The notes beneath the pieces were generated by a model, which worked only from the letters and a program-made list of their open reading frames with translations, was not told the DNA's origin and did not search any database. From the NCBI RefSeq assembly GCF_029894335.1, contig NZ_JARXZC010000007.1, forward strand, positions 117,053 through 181,052: a stretch of 64,000 bases of DNA. Direction: 5' to 3'. Source of the DNA: Kitasatospora sp. MAP5-34 (GTDB taxonomy: Bacteria; Actinomycetota; Actinomycetes; Streptomycetales; Streptomycetaceae). The translations under genes and the position numbers were made by a program. Of this stretch, positions 1 to 7,644 are shown in pieces (positions within the stretch are counted from its first letter, which is position 1; each line of letters begins with the position of its first letter).

Positions 1-1312
1 GGGCGACGCGCTTCGCCTGGTTGATCGGGATGGCGAAGCCGAGGCCGATGCTGCCGGCCCGGCCGGTGCTGCTGCTGGTGTTGGACTGGATCGCCGAGTT
101 GATCCCGATCACCGCGCCGCTCGCGTTGAGCAGCGGGCCGCCGGAGTTGCCCGGGTTGATCGAGGCGTCGGTCTGCAGCGCGTTCATGAACGAGGACTGG
201 GCCCCCGTGTCGTCGCCCGAAGCGACCGGACGGTCCTTCGCGCTGACGATGCCGCTGGTGACGGTGCCTTCGAGGCCGTACGGGGCACCGATCGCGATCG
301 TCGCGTCGCCGACCGCCGCGTTGTCGGAGTCGCCCAGCGGCAGCGGGACGAGCTTCTCCTTCGACGGGTTGTCGAGCTTGATCACGGCCACGTCGTAACC
401 CTGGGCGCGGCCGACCACCGAGGCCGAGTACGAGGAACCGTCGGAGAACTTGACCGACAGCTGCCCACCGGCCGCCGCCGCCGGGGCGACCACGTGGTTG
501 TTGGTGAGGATGTGGCCCTCGGTGTCGAAGACGAAGCCCGTACCGGTGCCCGACTCCTGGGAGTTGGATGCCTTGATGGTGACGACGCTCGGCAGTGCCT
601 TGGCCGCGATCCCGGCGATGGAGTCCGGGGAGCGGTCGACGGCCTTCTGGTTGTCGCCCACGGTGATGGTGGTGCTGGTGTGGCTGGAGCCGGAGTTGCC
701 GCCGGAGTTGCTGTCGCTGTCGGTGATCCCGACACCGATCGCACCACCCGCGATGCCCGCGACCAGCGCCACCGCCGCGATCAGCGCGACCAACCCGCCG
801 CGCTTCTTGCGCGGCGCCCCGCCAGGAGCGCCGGGGAAGTCGGCCGGGTAGCCCTGGTCGCCCGGACCGCCGGTGCCGCCCGGCGGGCTACCCCAGCCAC
901 CGAGCGGCTGCCCCGCCCCGAACGGGTGGTGCGCCTCGGCGGTCACGGTCGGTGCCCCAGGGGTCGGCGGGGCGGGCGGAGCAACCGGCGTGGCCGGAGC
1001 CGCGTACGGGTTGCCTCCCGAAACGGGCGCGGGCGCGTCGGCGTACGTGGGCGCAGCAGGCGGCAGCGGTGCGGCGGGCGCGACAGGTGCGGCCGGGAGC
1101 ACCGGCGGCGGCGCGTCCAGGTACGAGGGCGCGGCGGCCGGAGCCGGCGCCTCCTCGGCGTCGCTCAGCTTGCTGAAGGAGAGCGTCGGCGCGGACTCGA
1201 CGACGGGCGCGGCATCGGCCGACGCTGCGTCAGGAGCCGGACCCACCGCCCCCTGGCCGGCGGAGGGATGCTCCTCCGGCCCGGTGGAACCACTCGCGTG
1301 CTCGGTGCTCAC
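1..1312 (-). CDS. HtrA/DegP-like membrane-anchored serine protease (3' end cut by window)
   Basis: Predicted membrane-tethered S1C-type serine protease acting outside the membrane on misfolded or regulatory proteins. It reads from a GTG at 1310-1312, with GGAGGT five bases upstream. An ATG at 1325 lies in another frame that stops quickly. Residues 1-155 are rich in Ala, Pro and Gly and contain the motif LSFSKLSDAEE; a basic stretch (RKKR) and one membrane helix follow near 163-187. The trypsin-like domain shows His in TNNHVV (about 273), Asp in YDVAVIKL and Ser in NPGNSGGPL (about 390), so the triad is intact. The reading frame is still open at base 1, and the C-terminal PDZ domain usual in this family would lie beyond the edge. 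Family assignment is firm; the natural substrate is unknown. Confidence 0.9.
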   Translation of the reverse strand, partial: MSTEHASGSTGPEEHPSAGQGAVGPAPDAASADAAPVVESAPTLSFSKLSDAEEAPAPAAAPSYLDAPPPVLPAAPVAPAAPLPPAAPTYADAPAPVSGGNPYAAPATPVAPPAPPTPGAPTVTAEAHHPFGAGQPLGGWGSPPGGTGGPGDQGYPADFPGAPGGAPRKKRGGLVALIAAVALVAGIAGGAIGVGITDSDSNSGGNSGSSHTSTTITVGDNQKAVDRSPDSIAGIAAKALPSVVTIKASNSQESGTGTGFVFDTEGHILTNNHVVAPAAAAGGQLSVKFSDGSSYSASVVGRAQGYDVAVIKLDNPSKEKLVPLPLGDSDNAAVGDATIAIGAPYGLEGTVTSGIVSAKDRPVASGDDTGAQSSFMNALQTDASINPGNSGGPLLNASGAVIGINSAIQSNTSSSTGRAGSIGLGFAIPINQAKRVA

Positions 1313-1534
1313 GGACGACCTCCATAGCTGACAGGACTTTGGCCCATAGTTTTTCGCATCTCTGATTCAGTTACCGTAAGGACCCCCCTGAAGAACTCAT
1401 AAGAATCCTTACGGGCCCCCGACGCCCCCTCGGCGCTGGTCCGGCACCGGACCGGCGCCGGTCCGCGATGCGGACGGCAGCCCCCTGGCCTTGGCGTTCC
1501 CGGGTCAGCCGGTTAGCCTTGCGCTCCAAACTGA

Positions 1535-1681
1535 CACGCGGGAGCTTGGACCATCCAGGCTGAGAGTGCGCGGATCGACCGTACGCCATGTCACCCGATC
1601 ATCCGATCGGACAAGCAGGTCGTACGGCCGGAGGAGCGCTGACCGCTCGAACCTGTCCGGGTAATGCCGGCGTAGGGAGAA
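1535..1681 (+). ncRNA. TPP riboswitch (THI element) with extended P3 arm
   Basis: The conserved THI-box blocks are present in order: GGCTGAGAGTGCG near 1558-1570, GAACCTGTCCGGGTAATGCC near 1649-1668, and GGCGTAGGGAGA ending at 1680. Between the first and second blocks an unusually long arm carries CCGTACG (1579-1585) paired with CGTACGG (1621-1627). The terminal AGGGAGA is also the only plausible Shine-Dalgarno sequence for the ATG at 1688, seven bases away. Ligand binding would therefore be expected to hide the ribosome site and reduce translation of the transporter. The element is known to bind thiamine pyrophosphate; control of translation is inferred from the overlap. Confidence 0.93.
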
Positions 1682-1687
1682 TCGGCC

Positions 1688-3055
1688 ATGACGGCTGCCC
1701 CGCCACTCGTCGAACCGTCCACCACCACAGCGGACCACCGCCCCGAGGCGCCGCTGACGCTGGACACCTCACCACCCCGCACCCTCGGCTTCCGCGACCA
1801 GTTCGCGCTCTGGGCCAACCTCGGCGTCAGCCTGATCGGCTTCGCCAGCGCCGCGACGGTGCTGGGCACCCCGGGCGCGGAGCTCTCGTTCACCGCCGCC
1901 GTGACGGCGATCGTGGTCGGCACCGCGATCGGTACGGCGATGCTGGGCGTCGCCGCGCTGATCGGCGCGCGGACCGGCGCCCCGGCGATGGCGGTGCTGC
2001 GCGGGCTGTTCGGTACCAGGATCAGCTACGTCCCGACCGTGCTCAACATCGCCCAGTGCATCGGCTGGGGCGTGTACGAGCTGATCATCATCGCCCAGGG
2101 CGCGCAGACGGTGGCCGGTACCAACGGCTGGCGCTGGCTGTTCGTCGTCCTGGCCGGTGCGCTCACCACCGTGCTGACCATCTGGCCGCTGGGCTCGATC
2201 GCGGTGCTGCGCAAGTACATCGCGATCGCGGTCGGCGTGGCAATGGTCTACTTCACCGTCCAGCTCGGCCGCCAGGGCTTCCCCGACCCGGGCAAGGGCC
2301 ACTGGACCGGTTTCCTGCACGCGACGGACGCGATCATCGCGGTGTCGATCTCCTTCGTCCCGCTCGCCGCCGACTACACCCGGCACTCCCGCACCACCCG
2401 CGCCTCGTTCTGGGGCACCTTCTCCGGCTACACCCTCGCCCAGGTGTGGTGCTACGTGCTCGGGCTGATCGCGCTACTGCAGTCCAACGGCGACGCCTCG
2501 AAGATCTTCTCCTCGTTCACCGGGGTGGCCGCGGGCTGGTTCTTCCTGCTCGTCCTGGTGCTGCGGGAGAGCGACCAGTCCTTCGCGAACGTGTACTCGA
2601 CCGCGATGTCGATCCACAACCTGTTCCCGAAGGTCGACCGCCGGCTCCTCACCGGTGGGATCGGCGTGCTGGTCACCGGGCTGGCCCTGCAGATCCAGCA
2701 GTTCACCGACTCGTACTACGCCTTCCTCGGCCTGATCGGCTCGGTCTTCGTGCCGCTGCTCGCCGTGCTCGCGGTCGACTTCTTCCTCGGCGCCGGGCGG
2801 CGCGGCTGGAACCTGGAGCAGGACGCCCCCGCCCGCCCGCTGATGCTGCTGCCGTGGCTGCTCGGCTTCGCCACCTACCAGTACCTCGCGCCGACGGCCG
2901 TCGCGGGCTGGTGGACCAGCTTCTGGACCGACGCCCAGTCGGCCCTGCACTTCACCCCGCAGGAGTGGAGTTCCGCCTCGCTGTTCAGCTTCCTGATCGC
3001 CGGGGCGGCCACCTGGGCTATCGGCGTACTGCCCTCGCGCTCGCGCGCGGCGTAA
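1688..3055 (+). CDS. cytX: NCS1-family transporter, probably for hydroxymethylpyrimidine (CytX type)
   Basis: A 455-residue integral membrane protein of the nucleobase:cation symporter-1 (purine/cytosine permease) family. About twelve hydrophobic segments follow a 30-residue hydrophilic N-terminus; the cores include WANLGVSLIGF, TAIVVGTAIGTAMLGVAAL and IAQCIGWGVYELIIIAQGAQ. The start ATG sits seven bases after the AGGGAG of the TPP riboswitch. That coupling is the main reason to assign import of a thiamine precursor such as hydroxymethylpyrimidine instead of cytosine; the protein family alone would not separate the two. A GC-rich hairpin just after the stop indicates a single-gene transcript. 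Confidence 0.85.
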   Translation: MTAAPPLVEPSTTTADHRPEAPLTLDTSPPRTLGFRDQFALWANLGVSLIGFASAATVLGTPGAELSFTAAVTAIVVGTAIGTAMLGVAALIGARTGAPAMAVLRGLFGTRISYVPTVLNIAQCIGWGVYELIIIAQGAQTVAGTNGWRWLFVVLAGALTTVLTIWPLGSIAVLRKYIAIAVGVAMVYFTVQLGRQGFPDPGKGHWTGFLHATDAIIAVSISFVPLAADYTRHSRTTRASFWGTFSGYTLAQVWCYVLGLIALLQSNGDASKIFSSFTGVAAGWFFLLVLVLRESDQSFANVYSTAMSIHNLFPKVDRRLLTGGIGVLVTGLALQIQQFTDSYYAFLGLIGSVFVPLLAVLAVDFFLGAGRRGWNLEQDAPARPLMLLPWLLGFATYQYLAPTAVAGWWTSFWTDAQSALHFTPQEWSSASLFSFLIAGAATWAIGVLPSRSRAA

Positions 3056-3061
3056 ATCTCC

Positions 3062-3092
3062 GAGGGGCGCGGGGCTCTGCTCCGCGCCCCTC
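3062..3092 (+). terminator. Rho-independent-like hairpin after cytX
   Basis: GAGGGGCGCGG (3062-3072) pairs perfectly with CCGCGCCCCTC (3082-3092) around a nine-base loop, immediately after the cytX stop codon. There is no U-tract, as is usual in streptomycetes. Between it and the next gene, short direct repeats of the form TTGGTxACCCCA occur near 3105-3132. Confidence 0.7.
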
Positions 3093-3204
3093 TGGTTGCC
3101 CCCACGTTGGTTACCCCACATTGGTGACCCCACTGGGGATTGTTCACCGCGCGTTTTCCGTGGTGGCTGCTTTCGGCCATCCGAAGGCTCGTAGGGTTGT
3201 CGCT

Positions 3205-4056
3205 GTGGACACCCGGAACCTCGACTCGACCGCCCCCGGCGCGCACCTACCCGACCGCTCGGCCGTACGGGTGATCGCGCATCGCGGTTCCTCCGCCGCG
3301 CTCCCCGAGCACACCCTCGCCGCCTACCGCCTGGCGATCGAGGAGGGCGCGGACGCGTTGGAGTGCGACGTACGGCTGACCGCCGACGGGCAGCTGGTCT
3401 GCGTGCACGACCGTACGGTGCAGCGCACCTCGGACGGGCACGGCACGGTCTCCGCGATGACGCTGGCCCAGCTCTCCGCGCTGGACTTCGGCTCCTGGAA
3501 GTCCCCCGAGGACCCGCAGCCGCAGCCGGTGCTCACGCTGGCCCAGCTGCTGGAGCTGGTCGCCGACGCGGGCCGGCCGGTGGAGCTGGCCATCGAGACC
3601 AAACACCCGACCCGGTCGGCCGGCCGGGTCGAGGCCGAGCTGCTGCGGATGCTGGAGCACCACGGCCTGCTGCCCGCCGCACCCGCCGAGTCGGCCGGGT
3701 CCGCCAAGTCCGCCGCACCCGTCGGGTCGGCCGTACGGATCATGAGCTTCTCGGAGCTCTCGCTGCGCCGGATCCGCAAGGCCGCACCCGCCGTCCCCAC
3801 GGTGTACCTGCTGGAGCGCCGCCTGCCGCTGCGCGGGCGGATCGCCTCGCTGCCCGGCGGCGCCGGGATCGCCGGGCCCGGCATCGACCTCGTCCGGGCG
3901 GATCCCGGGCTGGTGACGGCGCTGCGCCGGGCCGGGCACCGGGTGCACGTCTGGACGGTGGACGAGCCCGCCGACGTCGAGCTCTGCCTGCGGCTCGGGG
4001 TGGAGGCGATCATCACCAACCGGCCGCGAGAGGTGCTGGCGCAGCTCGGACGATAG
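3205..4056 (+). CDS. Glycerophosphodiester phosphodiesterase
   Basis: A predicted cytoplasmic enzyme of about 283 residues that hydrolyses glycerophosphodiesters to glycerol-3-phosphate and an alcohol. The GDPD TIM-barrel signature is clear: IAHRGSS with PEHT near the N-terminus, then ALECDVRLTADGQLVCVHD carrying the acidic metal ligands and catalytic His, ELAIETK in mid-barrel and VHVWTVDE near the C-terminus. The start is a GTG with only a weak purine stretch upstream; no better in-frame start precedes the conserved core. A low-complexity insert (PAESAGSAKSAAPVGSAV) between the two halves of the barrel looks like local repeat growth. No signal peptide is visible. Confidence 0.9.
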   Translation: MDTRNLDSTAPGAHLPDRSAVRVIAHRGSSAALPEHTLAAYRLAIEEGADALECDVRLTADGQLVCVHDRTVQRTSDGHGTVSAMTLAQLSALDFGSWKSPEDPQPQPVLTLAQLLELVADAGRPVELAIETKHPTRSAGRVEAELLRMLEHHGLLPAAPAESAGSAKSAAPVGSAVRIMSFSELSLRRIRKAAPAVPTVYLLERRLPLRGRIASLPGGAGIAGPGIDLVRADPGLVTALRRAGHRVHVWTVDEPADVELCLRLGVEAIITNRPREVLAQLGR

Positions 4057-4306
4057 ATGATTATCGGCAGGAGCGAAGCCCCGCAGCGTCGGCCAATTGG
4101 CGTACGCGGGCGCGGGCGAGGGGGCGCGAAACACCTGCGAAGGGGGAATTCCGGGCCCTTTCACAACCGTCCGTAAGCAGCTAATCACCATTTGCGTACT
4201 GTGCGTTGCGGTACTCCGAATTGTCCGCCCGCGATCGGCCCACGGTCGTTTCGACGCATTCCCAGGGGGCATCCATCCTTCGGCAATCGCTGAAGGAGGT
4301 CCGGGG

Positions 4307-4957
4307 GTGGCACTGATGGTTGCGCGCGAAGTGCCGGTTACATCGACGCAGTCCTCAACACCGGCTTCGTCGACACTGGCAGTGCCGCACGGCGCCGCCA
4401 GTGTCGCGGTCGCGCGCCGACGGCTGCGCAGCGATCTGGGGGAACGTGAGATTCCGGACACGGTCATCGACGACGCCGTGCTGATCCTTTCCGAACTGCT
4501 CAGCAATTCCTGCCGGTACGCCCGGCCGCTGGGTCTGCTCGCCGAACTCGACGACCGGGACGCCGTCCGGGTGGGCGCGCACGCCCCCACCCGGCGCGGG
4601 TCCGGCTCCTCGGAGGCCGACCACCGGGACAGCGACCACCGGGACACCGGTCACCGGGACGCGGGTCCCCGGGACACCGGCCACCGGGACGCGGACCACC
4701 AGCCCGGCGGAGTGCTGGTGCGCTGGCAGATGCTCGGCGACGGCTCGCTCACCCTCGAGGTGACGGACGGCGGCGCGGTCACCCGCCCGCACCCGGCCCG
4801 GCCCTCGCTGACGTCCAGGGGCGGTCGGGGCCTGAGCATCGTCGGCAAGCTGGCGACCGCCTGGGGCGTCCGGGACGCGCCCGGCCGGGTCACCGTGTGG
4901 GCGGCGCTGCGCCCGGAACGGCCGGAGCACGCCGAACACGCGGCCAGGAGCGCCTGA
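4307..4957 (+). CDS. ATP-binding regulatory protein (HATPase_c, anti-sigma kinase type)
   Basis: About 216 residues, resembling the many RsbW/SpoIIAB-like single-domain ATPases of streptomycetes, which bind or phosphorylate regulatory partners. The GTG at 4307 is preferred because AAGGAGGT lies six bases upstream; an ATG at 4316 is too far away. The N-box is ELLSNSCRYA and the glycine-rich ATP-lid motif is GGRGLSIVGKLA, so nucleotide binding is likely. Between them the protein carries a run of five-residue repeats (HRD-containing) encoded by a 15-base tandem repeat, which lengthens a surface loop. The partner sigma or anti-anti-sigma factor is not in the window. The 250-base gap before this gene holds no other gene. 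Confidence 0.8.
   Translation: MALMVAREVPVTSTQSSTPASSTLAVPHGAASVAVARRRLRSDLGEREIPDTVIDDAVLILSELLSNSCRYARPLGLLAELDDRDAVRVGAHAPTRRGSGSSEADHRDSDHRDTGHRDAGPRDTGHRDADHQPGGVLVRWQMLGDGSLTLEVTDGGAVTRPHPARPSLTSRGGRGLSIVGKLATAWGVRDAPGRVTVWAALRPERPEHAEHAARSA
4618..4692 (+). repeat. 15-base tandem repeat inside the ATPase gene, five copies
   Basis: Five consecutive units of the form GACCACCGGGACAGC, with one to four changes between copies, followed by a partial sixth. The period is a multiple of three, so each unit adds five residues (D/G-H/P-R-D-S/T/A) without breaking the frame. Confidence 0.9.
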
Positions 4958-5152
4958 CCCGCGACGGCGACCGGGCGCGACCGACGGCGACCGGCCGGGC
5001 GGCCGTGAACCGCGCGTGAATCCCGGTGAATCTCGAAGGGCGGGAAACCTCAGTAGGCTGCGGGGAGTAAGACCGACCGGCGGCAGGCAGCGCGGGTCGC
5101 GGGCTCTGCTGCCGGTCGGTCAAAGTGTCACCGTCCCCGGGAGAGCCGCACC

Positions 5153-6154
5153 ATGGCCAAGAAGGCCGCCAAGAAGTCGCCGCAGCGCAGTCAGTCCACC
5201 ACCGTCGCCACGGGTGAGATCCCCGTCGTCGGCGCCCGGGAGGACTGCCCCTGCGGTTCGGGTCGCAGGTACAAGGCGTGTCACGGCCGGGAGGCCGCGC
5301 ACGCGGTGCAGGAACTGGTGCACCGCCCGTTCGAGGGGCTGCCCGGCGAGGCCGACTGGGTGGCGCTGCGCGAGCTGGTCCCCGCCGCGACCGTGCCGCT
5401 GAAGCTGACCGCCGAGGCGGCGGCCGGCGCCCTCGGCGAGGTGCCGTCGGTGACCCTGGCGACCGTGCTGCCGCTCGCCTGGCCCGCGCTGCGGCGCCCG
5501 GACGGCTCGATCATGCTCGGCCTGCAGACCCAGTCCTCCTCCGGCGACCTGAGCCGGGACCTCGCGGACGCCCTCGAACTGGCGCTGACCACCGAGCCCG
5601 GCTCGCCGGTGCCCGCCCGCCGGACCGTCCCGGGCGGTCGCCGCCTGCAGGAACTCCTGGACCTGGACGCCGAGTTCGTCCCGGCCGTGCACACCGGCTT
5701 CGAGTTCTGGCTGGAGGACGCGGAGAGCTCGACCGGCGAGGTCGCGGCCTCGCTCGAGCGCGCCAACGCGTCCGCGATCCCGACCGAGAAGCTCACCGGT
5801 GTGGACTCCTCGTACTGGTGCGCCGCCGGGGACAAGAACCACCTGCGCTGGGTCATGACCGTGCCGGAGGAGCAGCTGCTCGACGCGCTGGCCCGGCTGA
5901 CCACCGCCGAGCAGTCCTCGATCGGCCCGGACACCCGCCTGGTCGGCTCGTTCCGCGCGCACGGCCTGACCGTGCCGGTCTGGGACCTGCCCACGACGAT
6001 GACCTCGGCCGACTGCGAGAAGCCGGCCGCCGAGTTCGCGGAGCGCCTGGCCGACACCCTCAAGGAACTGGCCTCGGCCGGGGCCGCGCCGCTCACCGCC
6101 GAGGAGCGCAGGGCGCGCGCCAACCTGGTGAACCGTCAGGTGACGCTCAACTGA
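5153..6154 (+). CDS. SEC-C motif protein of the DUF5926 family
   Basis: A 333-residue soluble protein of unknown function conserved in actinomycetes. A short Lys-rich N-terminus (MAKKAAKKSPQRS) is followed by a SEC-C-type zinc motif, DCPCGSGRRYKACHG, at about residues 26-40; such motifs bind Zn(II) and often help contact ribosomes or SecB/SecA. The remainder is an alpha/beta domain without recognisable catalytic residues. The start ATG has a GGGAGAG stretch 8-12 bases upstream. The gene stands alone, convergent with the next gene across a hairpin. Family assignment is good; the biochemical role is not known. Confidence 0.8.
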   Translation: MAKKAAKKSPQRSQSTTVATGEIPVVGAREDCPCGSGRRYKACHGREAAHAVQELVHRPFEGLPGEADWVALRELVPAATVPLKLTAEAAAGALGEVPSVTLATVLPLAWPALRRPDGSIMLGLQTQSSSGDLSRDLADALELALTTEPGSPVPARRTVPGGRRLQELLDLDAEFVPAVHTGFEFWLEDAESSTGEVAASLERANASAIPTEKLTGVDSSYWCAAGDKNHLRWVMTVPEEQLLDALARLTTAEQSSIGPDTRLVGSFRAHGLTVPVWDLPTTMTSADCEKPAAEFAERLADTLKELASAGAAPLTAEERRARANLVNRQVTLN

Positions 6155-6272
6155 GCCCCCCGAACGGGAGAGTGACTCGCGTCACATTTCAGCCATCCGG
6201 GGGAAATGGCCAGGTCGCACGCCAGATGGACAAATTGGCTCGGACGCGGATCTTTGTTACCATTTAAACAGT

Positions 6273-6308
6273 CCGGTCGCTGGTGCATCCCCCGTCGCCA
6301 GCGACCGG
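6273..6308. terminator. Bidirectional hairpin between convergent genes
   Basis: CCGGTCGCTGG (6273-6283) is perfectly complementary to CCAGCGACCGG (6298-6308) across a 14-base loop, in the gap between the DUF5926 gene and the convergent primase-like gene. A short AT-rich stretch (TTTGTTACCATTTAAAC) precedes it. Confidence 0.65.
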
Positions 6309-6430
6309 ATCTTCCATTTCCGCCGACGTCCGGTGACTCTCCCCGCGCGGCGGAAAATGGAAATTCCCGGCCCGAATACCGATTCAGGACACCGGCGGAA
6401 ACGCCTGCGGGCACACCGGCCGGAACGCTC

Positions 6431-7156
6431 TCAGAACGCCAGCCGGCTGCCGTCCGGCGCGGTCGTACTCGCCGCGATCAGCACCCCGAGCAGCCCGCCC
6501 ACCTGCGGCAGCCATGGCCGGTCCTCGATCGGCGCGCGCACCCAGCGGACGCCACCCGAGCCGGTCCGCGAGGGCGGCAGCACCAGGTAGCCGTCCGGTC
6601 CGTGGTAGCGCAGCGAGCCCGGCACCCACGACCGGTCGGCGAGCAACTCGCCGAGCTCCGCCAGCGAATAGGGCGCGACCAGCAGCACGTACCGGCCCGG
6701 AGTCGCGAGCACCGGTCCCAGCGGCACCCCGTGCAGCTTGAGGTACTCCAGCGCCCGCGCGCCCGCCTCCGAGGGCAGGCTCACCGCGCAGACCGCGTCC
6801 CCGGTGGCGACCAGCACCGACGCCTCCGGGCTGCGCTGCTCCCACCACCAACTCACCATCCGCGTATCGGTGCTGGCCGCCAGCAGCGGCGGATCGTGCG
6901 GATGGCCCCCCGGCGCGGGACAGCACGGCTCCCCGCAGGAGCACGCCCCCGGCAGCCCCGGCACACCGTGGGCGCCCGGTACCACCGGCCAACCCCGGCC
7001 GGCCGCTGCCAGGGCGGCGCCCAGCAGGGCCACCCTGGCCCGGCGGCGACCGCCGGGAAGCAGCAGCCACCCCCGCCGCAGCAGCCCGCACAGCGACCAG
7101 CTCCGGCGATGCCGACGCCGCTGCGACCATGTCCGTCCGGGGCGCGTCCGCTGCAT
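6431..7156 (-). CDS. Bifunctional DNA primase/polymerase N-terminal domain protein
   Basis: About 241 residues. The sequence matches the Prim-Pol-like N-terminal domain proteins that streptomycetes carry in the core chromosome: a start in ALLGAALAAAGRGWPVVPGAH, a Cys-rich segment ACSCGEPCCPAPGGHPHDP, then LLVAPYSLAELGELL and GYLVLPPSRTGSGGVRW. No helicase or full archaeo-eukaryotic primase core is attached, and I cannot identify the catalytic Asp pair with confidence, so nucleotidyl transfer is unproven. The ATG has AAAGGAAC about ten bases upstream. The N-terminal 30 residues are very Arg-rich and may be overextended. Confidence 0.65.
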   Translation of the reverse strand: MQRTRPGRTWSQRRRHRRSWSLCGLLRRGWLLLPGGRRRARVALLGAALAAAGRGWPVVPGAHGVPGLPGACSCGEPCCPAPGGHPHDPPLLAASTDTRMVSWWWEQRSPEASVLVATGDAVCAVSLPSEAGARALEYLKLHGVPLGPVLATPGRYVLLVAPYSLAELGELLADRSWVPGSLRYHGPDGYLVLPPSRTGSGGVRWVRAPIEDRPWLPQVGGLLGVLIAASTTAPDGSRLAF

Positions 7157-7644
7157 GGGCGCTCGTTCCTTTCCGCGACCGTTGGGCTCGGACCGTCAGA
7201 CCGTGACTGCGACGAGGATGCGGCGCCACGGCAGTGCTGTGCGGTGCGATGTGCAGTGCGCACGACATGAGACGGGCAGGGCCCCTGAGAAGGTCGGCCC
7301 CTGGAACGAGAATCCCTCATGCGACCAGATGGACGCCGCTCGGAAGCTGCTGGTTCCACCGTACGAGTGAGTGAGTGGTGGCCGGACGAGACAACGGCCA
7401 CTTGAAGCATACGATCCGGACGGCTTCTTGACCCCCAGTCAGCCGGACGCCGTCAGCCCGCCGGCCGGCGCCGGGCCCGCGCCTGTGCCACGGGCCTGTG
7501 CGGCGGGCCCTGTCATCGATCTGGACATGCCCCGATCGGCCTGTGTACAAGTGGGTGATTGATGCCGAAGTAGAGAGATAGAAATCGTTTTGGCCGGTCT
7601 TGGGAGTCCTGCGTGACACGTACCAGTGTGTGGGGAGTTAGGAC
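7157..7644. other. 488-base intergenic region between divergent genes
   Basis: This lies between the divergent primase-like and phosphatase genes and should hold both promoters. A locally AT-rich stretch (AGAGAGATAGAAATCGTTTTGG) sits near 7572-7594, about 50 bases before the phosphatase start. I see no RNA gene, no convincing small coding region and no strong dyad. Confidence 0.6.

Noticed and set aside
3105..3140. Short direct repeats after the cytX terminator as a CRISPR-like array.
   Set aside because: Only two or three degenerate units of about 13 bases, no spacers and no cas genes in the window.
6206..7270. Plus-strand frame overlapping the primase-like gene, Arg/Pro-rich.
   Set aside because: No ribosome site or conserved motif; the minus strand shows the family motifs.
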